A stretch of DNA of 64,000 nucleotides, from assembly GCA_032718565.1 (NCBI GenBank), contig JAVGVS010000159.1:189901-253900 (forward strand), written 5' to 3'. The stretch is from Distichodus sexfasciatus (Eukaryota > Chordata > Actinopteri > Characiformes > Distichodontidae). The position numbers were made by a program, and so were the translations under genes. Below, piece after piece: positions 57,001-64,000 of the stretch. Numbering within the stretch: position 1 is the first letter of the stretch; every line of letters starts with the position of its first letter. The notes under the pieces are model-generated. The model saw only the letters and a program-made list of their open reading frames with translations, was not told the DNA's origin and searched no databases.

Positions 57001-60000
57001 CACTGTTGATCAAGCAGATTTATTCAAAATACTATTTACGACAATGAAAAATGTATATTTTAAATGCAGAATGTAAAATTCTTAAATATCGAGCACTTTA
57101 CATTTTAAATGATATAAATAATATGCTTTGTGGTTTTGCCATGCGTAAAGATTTTCGAACTGCGCTGTGATTTCTCGCCCTCTGTATTTCCCTCCTGCTA
57201 CCGCGAGTAAAACTGGAGTAAAGCTGCAGTGACCTGCATGCAGTCCGGGTGGTTGTCCAGCTGCTCGGGGCTGTAGTGGTAGTGCAGTGCCGCCTCCAGC
57301 ACCTCGTCCTCCGAGTCGACCTCCAGCTGGTCGCTGGACAGCACCTGCAGCACCTTCTCAGCGGGCAGCTGGCGGTACACGGCCGAGCGCGAGAAGCTCT
57401 GGATGTTCTTAAGCAGGTATGAGCACACCTTCTGCGTCAGCTGCTCCAGACCGTACACGTCGGCCAGCTTCTCCACCTCCAGGATGTTGTCGTCGTCCAG
57501 CCAGGAGAAGAGGAACTCGCAGCAGAAGCCGATCACATCCCGGACCTGCGGGTTCAAACATTTTCTTTTACATCAAAGCAGCGACATTGTTACGAGCAAG
57601 TAAAATTAATGAATAAGGGCCTGTTTGCACATATGCAGATTTTTTATAAATGCATATTTTTTTTGATGTTTATTTGTTTAATTGCATTTATACCACATTC
57701 GGTTAAAAAAAATCTGTGCACACCAGAACACAAAATGATTCAAAACACGAATGTTTATCACTTGTCTGTGTCATGTTTTTTTCCGTCAGTGAATAGCAGG
57801 TGACATGCCTAGCGTGGCTCACGATACAGTAGCCTTCTTCGTGGTTACCATAGTCACTTGTGGTATGCAAGGAACTTAGGGTATTAAAGGCACGTGCACA
57901 ACAGAACTAAACGTGTCATAGTTTTAAGGAAACTGCGTTTTACTCCAAAGTTATCCAAATATAAAGGCGTTATAGTGATTCTAAAGATAACATTAGAGTC
58001 TCAAACTCAGTAGAGCAGTAGTGAAGAAGGACAACGTGAATATAATGCCTGATGATGAAAAATCAGCATTAATGTAAATATTATCCAAATATTTTCTTTA
58101 ACAACATTAGGACAGCAAACACCAAAGTGCAGCACCTGCAGGAGCGTGGCGGCACACAGCACCTCCTGCACCGAGTCCAGGTCCAGCTCCAGCTCCGACG
58201 TGTAGATAAAGTCCAAGAGTTTGGTCATGGCTGTGTGTGTGACTCCATGAATGGGGATCTCTGTCTGCTGCGTCTCTCGCAGGCCTCCGGCAAACATTCC
58301 TCTACAAAGAAAGCAACGAGATAAAAACTAAAAACGGTGTCACAGCAAAATGTCTCAGAGGCAGAAACCCCTGCGTTGGTGATTGATAAAAAATGACAGA
58401 TGTTGTTTTGCACTGCATCAATTAGAACTAAAAGGGCCTAAAACATATCATAGCATAACAAGTTTGTGTCATCTAATGCAGTGCTGCATAATGCAATATT
58501 CACAATATTTCTTTGCAGACATCGTGCACTGATGTTGTTTAATGCAATGTTCCATAATGAAACACATATTTGCACCTCCTTGGCAGACTACTGACAATAA
58601 AAATAAAGTATATGTATTAAAACTGGTCTAAACCTAAACCACAAAAAACATTATAAGCCATAAATACACTGTAAAAGATCTAATAACGATTAAATAGAAT
58701 ACTGGCGGCAGAGTTGCCAGACATTTTCTGTATTTTACAGCACGCATAAAGTATCTGATATTTATAGTACAGTGCTGAAATTACAAAATACAACTGTCGA
58801 AAGTGTTAACAGTGTTGTGTTGTGTTGCCTATGGACTTGACACACTTGACGGAATTTTTATTTCACTTCAGCTACATTCAGATATCTTGATATTTCAGCA
58901 TCCGTTACACAGGTTACAGGGTAGTGTTGTGCAAAAAAATCCTTCCTGTTATATTTCCGAAACTGAAAGCAAGTGTTGGATTCTCGGGTTGAGAACTGAA
59001 GAGCCAGTGATGAGGCGGAGAGTTCTTGTAGTTTTCAAAGCTTTATTTACAGAAAAGAGTAACGACGTTCTTACAAAGTTCATTCGACCGGTCAGTGTTT
59101 CTCTCTCTGTGTCGAAACTCTCTCTACCTCGCACTCAAGATTGTACCTTTTTATCCAGTCCTCCGGGGCCTCAAGGGCGCCTATTAGAGACACTAAATCT
59201 AACACAAGGGTCTATTTTGTCTTAAGATATTTGTTACTAGGGGAAAGGGTAAGAAGCAAAGCTGCATCTCGTAATATGTGGATTAAGGGTGACAGGATAT
59301 GTGGACGTTGATATTTGGCGACGTCCCAAGTCCATAAATCTGGTATCGATATTATTGGCCGATATAAGCAAAATGACAAAAAAATGTAATCAAAGTTTAC
59401 AACAAATGATTAATGATAATTAACAAAGAAAGGAAGGAAAAGGAATCCATCACCCATGTTGTGAGTATTGTTGTGGTGTTGTTTGTCCACACTGTACCTC
59501 ATTTATCCCAGTCACTGCCAGGTGCAATTATATTATGTTATCATTCATTAACTTCAATGAACCCTGCAACGTTTATGTCTCGCTGTGTAATATTTTTAGC
59601 AAGGTGTTATTTTTGACCAGTCTCTGAGCTTCAATGCCCAAGTGATTTCTCTCAGTCTTTCATGACCATTCATCTGAGAATTCTCTCTAAACTGAGATCT
59701 TGCATCTCTAGAGCTGAGACGGAAATGCACATACATACATTTATTACTTTAGTAATACATATTAGCCTGTTTAAGTAAACACGCAATGTTGTGGAGCAGC
59801 GATGCTACAAATAGTAATACCTGAAGTAGTCGCAGGATGCTGCCAGAAGGATGCGGTGAGCTGGGATGGGTTTCCCTTCCACCAGCAGCATCACGTCAAA
59901 CAGTATTTGTCCCTCTCGTAGAGCCAGGAGCCCGTCTAAAAGGCCTTGTGAGTGGCTGCTGCTGTGGTATCTCTGTCTGGAACACTGCTGCCCTGATCTC

Positions 60001-60041
60001 CCCAACCTCCCCACGGGGCAGGAGTCCGCCTCGTCCATCAT
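53720..60041 (-). CDS. klhl22: Kelch-like protein 22, complete
   Basis: Substrate adaptor of CUL3 ubiquitin ligases; in mammals KLHL22 acts on PLK1 at kinetochores and on DEPDC5 in mTORC1 control. Seven coding exons on the minus strand: 60041-59821, 58301-58136, 57545-57234, 56365-55956, 55610-55418, 55130-54897, 54085-53720. They are all GT-AG and phases close to 633 residues, close to the human length of 634. BTB about 40-155 (HSQGLLDGLLALREGQILFD, AHRILLAASCDYFRGMFAGG), BACK about 155-265 (GFCCEFLFSWLDDDNILEVE), Kelch repeats about 285-610 (GIAVLKDFIYLVGGD, VCVVGDYIYAIGGRDY, HGMAALNGRIYVIGGSND, GMAVLDGQVFVLGGRSHD). The C-terminus NSSEDDERMGFFL extends past the mammalian SSED end. Two adjacent ATGs; an in-frame TGA upstream fixes the start. 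Confidence 0.96.
54105..54195 (+). repeat. Dispersed repeat fragment in klhl22 intron 6
   Basis: TTTACATTTATTAAGATTTA, CTACTTACAGGGACTC and GGAGCAACTTGGGGATAAGG match the family at 20640 and 44271. It starts about 20 bp from the exon 7 acceptor. Confidence 0.55.
54330..54550 (+). repeat. Repeat with ATATCGAT core, left arm of an inverted pair
   Basis: CTTCCTTCC, TTATTATCATTTAT, GATAATATCAGCACGCCAAT, TATCGGTCGG and CGTCACGATATATCGAT occur in the same order, reverse-complemented, at 56735-56945. Located in klhl22 intron 6. Confidence 0.75.
54897..55130 (-). CDS. klhl22: klhl22 coding exon 6
   Basis: Acceptor ttctcccgcag and donor CTCAAG|gtgggg, 78 codons. It encodes VYAHAGAVADGKIYITCGRR through GGSNDSCGQRRDVLK. 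Confidence 0.96.
55418..55610 (-). CDS. klhl22: klhl22 coding exon 5
   Basis: Acceptor ttaaatcag and donor CGAGAG|gtagtt. It encodes YDPRHNNWCMIEPLKQQHAD through WEYVARLKRE. A 15-base poly(A/T) stretch lies just beyond the acceptor. Confidence 0.96.
55956..56365 (-). CDS. klhl22: klhl22 coding exon 4
   Basis: Acceptor ctcttcag and donor TGGAG|gtggac. It encodes ESMRMLEAVRFCLMEKATLQ and the first Kelch blade ending FRAEARCWR. Confidence 0.96.
56735..56945 (-). repeat. Repeat with ATATCGAT core, right arm of an inverted pair
   Basis: Inverted partner of 54330-54550 in klhl22 intron 3. The plus strand reads CGATATATCGTGACATC, GTCCGACCGATAAATTGGGC, AAATGATAATTAAAAAAG and AAAGGAAGGAAGAGG. Confidence 0.75.
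57234..57545 (-). CDS. klhl22: klhl22 coding exon 3
   Basis: Acceptor gaacccgcag and donor ATGCAG|gtcact, 104 codons in phase 0. It encodes VRDVIGFCCEFLFSWLDDDN through YHYSPEQLDNHPDCMQ, the BACK domain start. Confidence 0.96.
58136..58301 (-). CDS. klhl22: klhl22 coding exon 2
   Basis: Acceptor ctttgtag and donor CTGCAG|gtgctg. It encodes GMFAGGLRETQQTEIPIHGV through LCAATLLQ, the second half of the BTB domain. Confidence 0.95.
58389..58972. repeat. Diverged direct repeat, copy 1 (klhl22 intron 1)
   Basis: Co-linear with 60706-61431 over its whole length: AATGACAGATGTTGTTTTGC, CAATATTTCTTTGCAGA, CACTGATGTTGTTTAATGCA, AACTGGTCTAAA, CATAAAGTATCTGATAT, GTTGCCTATGGACTTG and ATATTTCCGAAACTGAAAGC all recur in order. 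Confidence 0.85.
59330..59445 (-). repeat. Third, partial copy of the ATATCGAT repeat
   Basis: GGTATCGATATTATTGGCCG, ATGATTAATGATAATTAACA and AAAGGAAGGAAAAGGAATCC match part of 56815-56945 in the same orientation. In klhl22 intron 1. Confidence 0.65.
59821..60041 (-). CDS. klhl22: klhl22 coding exon 1
   Basis: Starts MMDEADSCPVGRLG. The second ATG (60038) has the better context (A at -3, G at +4). The exon itself begins at 60083 after an aatttag acceptor, leaving 42 bp of 5' UTR with an in-frame TGA. The donor is TTCAG|gtatta after AASCDYF. Confidence 0.93.
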
Positions 60042-60705
60042 GTCCAAGTCACGGGACACACGTCGTCACATTGCTCGCCACTCCTAAATTTTTAATACAA
60101 ATTCACAGTTACTCAAGGGACATTGGGTCTTATAATAATAGTTTCAGTAATAGTTTCTTACATTTTTTCTTAGGTTTGCTCTGTAAAAAGTTACTTTGAA
60201 ACTATATTTAAATTCAAGAATTAATTATAAGTTCGTTCTTGTAATCAAGAATGCTTCTGTCCTTGTAAACTGAAGAACAATGAACAAATCTCAAATATGA
60301 AAATACTGGTGAATGGCAGAATCCTTGGTGAATGAGGCCTGCAATCTGAAACTGTAAACTGCTCTGGATGAAGCACATACTAAATGCCATAAATGAGAAG
60401 TGTACACTACCAATCACGTTGAGACATACTTTAAACAACAGGACAATGACCCCAAAGATATATGAGTTTGCAAAAGCTTTTAACTGGCAGTGTAATTAAA
60501 GGGAAAGGTTAAAACAATCCCAAAAAAATTACCTTCATTTTACACCCTGTTCCCTGTAACTGTAAATTTTACTACCATGTAATTGGAGATTATAACCATC
60601 AAACTTGCATCATGCATCAAAGCATGTACAAAGAAATAACGACCATTCCATAAACTTATATTGCTTGTTTGCTACCATCCAAACATCTACTCCCATGCAA
60701 ACCAA

Positions 60706-61431
60706 AAATGACTGATGGTGTTTTGCAATGCATCATTTAGAACTAAAATGGTCTATAACACAGCATAGCATAGCAAGTCGTGTAATAACATTTGAGTTGT
60801 TTAATGCAGTGGTGCATGACGCAATATTGACAATATTTCTTTGCAGAGGTTGTGCACTGATGTCGTTTAATGCAATGCTGAATTGTTCAATGCAATGTTT
60901 CATAATGAAATACTGTATTCGAGTCTCCTTGGCAGACTAATGACCACTGCAATAAAATATAAGTAATAAAACTGGTCTAAAACTACACCACAATAAAACC
61001 TTTATAATCCATGGATACATACTAAAAGATCTAACTATAAGATTTAATACAATATTGGCAGCAGAGTTAACAGTCATATCCTGCATTTTTACAGAGCATA
61101 AAGTATCTGATATCTACAGTAAAAGTCTGAAATTACAAACAGCTGTCAAAAGTATTTACAGTGTTGTGCTGTGTTGCCTATGGACTTGGCCTTGAATGAG
61201 GAAAATGAGGAAAAACGACTTCTTGTTTATATAGATTTGGAATGCAGATAAGGTGGCTATTTATATTTCACTTTCTTCAGCTACATTCATGCATCATGAT
61301 ATTTCAGCCTAGAGTTACATGATAAAGAAAAACTTTCAAATTACTGTCAAATGCACCGCAATAACTGACAGAGTAGCGTTGTATAACACCAAACATATTT
61401 CATTTTATATTTCCGAAACTGAAAGCGAATC
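60706..61431. repeat. Diverged direct repeat, copy 2 (upstream of klhl22 coding exon 1)
   Basis: Same orientation and order of blocks as 58389-58972, with about 140 bp extra including a duplicated TTCAATGCAATG segment near 60870-60905 and an insertion at 61190-61250. It lies in the presumed 5' intron of klhl22. Confidence 0.85.
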
Positions 61432-61716
61432 AAGGATATGTTTTGCAATAAAGAGACGACTAGATACAAGAAACTATAAGGATTGGAAGAAAATTAACGT
61501 TTTAAAGAGCGCAATGTTTGCTTAGGTTTAAATATTATACCCTGTATATTGATCTGGCAAACAGTCGGGCTGCGTTAGAGCACCGCTGCGACCGCAGGTT
61601 TACGCAGCAAGACTAATCACGCGCAGCGCAGCGCAGCACTCGCTGATAAACAGATGTTATTTTTTAATCTGATTAACAGATGAAGTCATACGAGGTAACG
61701 ATGAGAGGTGACTTAC

Positions 61717-61830
61717 AGGAGAAAAGCGCAGTCGACTGTAAGTGTGAGTGGAGAACCGACAGCAGTCACATCCCACGCTCCCAAGCGACTTCTGTTTACT
61801 TTCTGCCCCAGCTGACCGCAACGTCTATAG
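61717..61830 (-). promoter_or_regulatory. klhl22: Candidate klhl22 5' non-coding exon and promoter
   Basis: On the minus strand a GC-richer segment ends CTTTTCTCCT|gtaagt, a consensus donor. It could splice to the acceptor at 60083-60084. The left exon limit is undefined; 61560-61870 has the window's local CpG-containing sequence. Inference from splice signal and composition. Confidence 0.4.
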
Positions 61831-62368
61831 CGACGTCCGTGAACAACACGCGTGTCAAAGTAAAAGTCCAGTGTCAGAATAAAATATTTCTCAATCCGTG
61901 AATATTTGTAAATGTACTGTAACTTTTCTTTTGGTCTCTTGTATTTAGTGGATCGTCACCAATAAGAAATTTCTTGGTACTCTTGAATCTAATCATTAAA
62001 TACTTTTTTTTTTTCATTATTTGATTGATGTCAGCGGATGTGTATTTTAAGGAACACAAACTAGGAATACTTGATTAAATAGGAATATTTAATATGTGTA
62101 GCTATTTAATAACAAAAAATGCAAAATTGTGGCTCGTTATCATTGCGAGGTCCTAACAGTGAAACCTTTCAATAAAATAAAATTTAATCATACAAAATGT
62201 CCAAAAAATCTGACAAATGTCAGAAAAATCCAGCAAATGTCAGATTTTTAGGAGACATTTTGCGTACTACACCTAAACCTAATTCCCTTAGAGTTTTTCA
62301 CAAATTTTCTTATCGTTTGGGGACAATCAAGTCCTCTCCGGCACCTAAACACCTTCCTTCCACCCCTG

Positions 62369-62369
<1 letters not shown>

Positions 62370-62443
<74 letters not shown>
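62370..62443. repeat. (AC)n microsatellite
   Basis: 37 uninterrupted AC units. Confidence 0.95.
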
Positions 62444-62445
<2 letters not shown>

Positions 62446-62453
62446 TGTATGAC

Positions 62454-62715
62454 ATTATCTTTAGGAGGTCCTTCCATAGACTCCTGTATAACGACTAGAT
62501 GTACATAATTTTACACCTACACCTAATCCTAACCCTAACCTTAAACTCAGTAACCAAAAGCACATCTTTTAACTCTTTTAGTTTCTCAAATAAAACTAGC
62601 ACATTTTCTATAAAGTCATTTTCTCCTCATGGGGACCTCTCAAATGTCCCCACAAAGCCCAAAAACTAGATAAAAGTGATTTTAGGGACAAAAAGGTCCC
62701 CACAATGTGATAAAT
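62454..62715 (-). repeat. Interspersed repeat with CCTAACCCTAACC run
   Basis: Minus-strand relative of 9105-9385: TACACCTAATCCTAACCCTA, TCAGTAACCAAAAGC and TGGGGACCTCTC. It sits between two (AC)n arrays (62370-62443 and 62722-62808). Confidence 0.6.
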
Positions 62716-62721
62716 ACATGA

Positions 62722-62767
62722 ACACACATACACACACACATACACACACACACACATACACACACAC

Positions 62768-62808
<41 letters not shown>
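62722..62808. repeat. (AC)n microsatellite with TACAC interruptions
   Basis: About 85 bp of AC units, interrupted early, pure from 62771 on. Confidence 0.9.
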
Positions 62809-62812
<4 letters not shown>

Positions 62813-63428
62813 CTGGTTAATTAGTTGCATGCAGTGCTTAGTTTTATCCAACAGAGGTCACTCTTTCACCATTTTCTATCACAGAATTCAAAAGTGAAGG
62901 TCTCGTCCTGAAAGCCAGACTAAATAATCTCATTAATTTTATGTATTCCAAATTAAATAACATAAATTCAGATAGCAAGTGAAGCATCATTTCTAGAGCA
63001 AGACTAAATAATTATTGGCTGAAGCGCAACTTCACTTCCAGTATAAACTGAAAGAACCCTGTTGCTCTTAAAATCCAAACCGACTGTTATTGCGGTGTTA
63101 TTGCATTTCATCTCAGCCATTGCATTTGCATTGATCTCAGAATTATTTTGAGCAATTTAGGTGATTATTCGTTCCACTAGCTCTCGTTTGCTGTCCGGAT
63201 CCCTGCACTTTTTATTGCCTCGTAACTAATGGACCATGTTGCTTCTGTCAACCAAATGCCTACTCAGACCAGTTGTAAAAAGCCGACATATGTCCCGTCC
63301 TAATGACAGGTCAAAAATCAATACATGTATCAAACATGGAGCGTTAGTGACAAAGGCAGATAAAGAGAGAGAGGGAAAGAGAGCGACATTTCCACTTTGT
63401 GCCTTGAGTGGAAGGTAGTATGAAAATC
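62809..63428. other. Intergenic DNA without recognised feature
   Basis: AT-rich unique sequence, short frames only. Confidence 0.4.
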
Positions 63429-63607
63429 CCAGGCGCGGATTAACACAAAAGCTAGATATGGCTTGAGCCTAGAGGGCCCCAGGTGTGCCAGTCTACCAGG
63501 GGGCCCCCGATTGGCCAGTAAAAATATCAATTCATTAAAATAAGCTTGGCGTGGGGACTTACAGCAAATGTAGCCTAGGGGCCCATGTACACCTTAATCT
63601 ACCCCTG
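63429..63607. mobile_element. Short MITE with CCAGG..GGATTAA ends
   Basis: The left end CCAGGCGCGGATTAA and right end TTAATCTACCCCTGG are imperfect inverted repeats. The interior has GAGGGCCCCAGG and GGGGGCCCCCGA. 179 bp, no coding capacity. Confidence 0.65.
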
Positions 63608-64000
63608 GATGTTCAGTAGAAATATGCTACCCATCGAATTGGGCAACCGAACAGATCTGCTCATGCCCAGACCCACAATCTTTCTACATTCATAAATCCA
63701 GTGCTACTTTAGTGTTGAGACGTTAGTTGACGGCACATAAAACATTAAAAATCCTAATTTATTGTGCCTTGAAATACACATTTGAATATCTGCACATATT
63801 GATACAAGCTTGTATGGGTGCTGAGTGTAGAAATTAGATTGTTATCTTCGCATGTAACTTGTGTTTGTTAAAACTTTAGAAACTTCTCAGCAATTTCTTT
63901 GCCATTTTTTGTATAATAAAAAAACTACCATGTTTACAGTTAAGGGATTAATATTTTTATTTAAACATGCAATGAAATGGTACTGTCACAATAATTTCCT
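63608..64000. other. Right-edge DNA without recognised feature
   Basis: AT-rich sequence with no exon, RNA gene or repeat boundary recognised. Confidence 0.4.

Noticed and set aside
62248..62851. Cys/Val or His/Thr frames over CA repeats
   Set aside because: Microsatellite artefacts.

Overview
The window is from a ray-finned fish nuclear genome, almost certainly a teleost. The protein-coding genes have small exons with GT-AG introns, and the rest is dense with tRNA-derived SINEs, hAT-like terminal-inverted-repeat elements, long CA/TG/TA/CT microsatellites and degenerate minisatellites. No bacterial, viral or organellar sequence was recognised.

Layout. (1) Positions 139-21592, plus strand: the 3' part of cabin1 (calcineurin-binding protein / HIRA-complex subunit), cut by the left edge. 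It ends with the conserved calcineurin-docking and acidic EDDYMDI tail. Its 9 kb and 10 kb introns hold transposon copies, a three-block AGTACCAAA minisatellite and two roughly 0.9 kb polypyrimidine tracts. (2) 21593-34989: about 13 kb with no gene that I can support, containing repeat arrays, SINEs and a few unique GC-richer blocks that could be regulatory. (3) 34990-40598, plus strand: a complete nine-exon T-box gene, best read as tbx16 (VegT/Tbx16 lineage, mesoderm patterning). Two TCF/LEF-like sites lie in the proximal upstream DNA. (4) 40599-47513: tbx16 3' region, MITEs, SINEs and unique DNA, including one isolated exon-like 63 bp segment. (5) 47514-49421, plus strand: a single-exon 635-codon reading frame for a highly charged helical protein with 40-residue Trp-His repeats. 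I do not recognise its family; it is the most novel-looking object here. (6) 53720-60041 (5' UTR probably to about 61830), minus strand: complete klhl22, a BTB-BACK-Kelch CUL3 adaptor, with seven coding exons encoding 633 residues. Its introns contain an inverted-repeat pair around three exons and a diverged direct duplication around the start-codon exon. (7) 61900-64000: repeats only.

The three recognised genes act in separate processes (chromatin/calcineurin signalling, mesoderm transcription, ubiquitin ligation) and do not form a functional cluster. CABIN1 and KLHL22 both lie on human 22q11, so the block looks like an ancestral linkage group in which fish keep a tbx16/VegT-type gene. Exon boundaries were derived by hand from reading phase, splice signals and remembered family conservation; no alignment was run.
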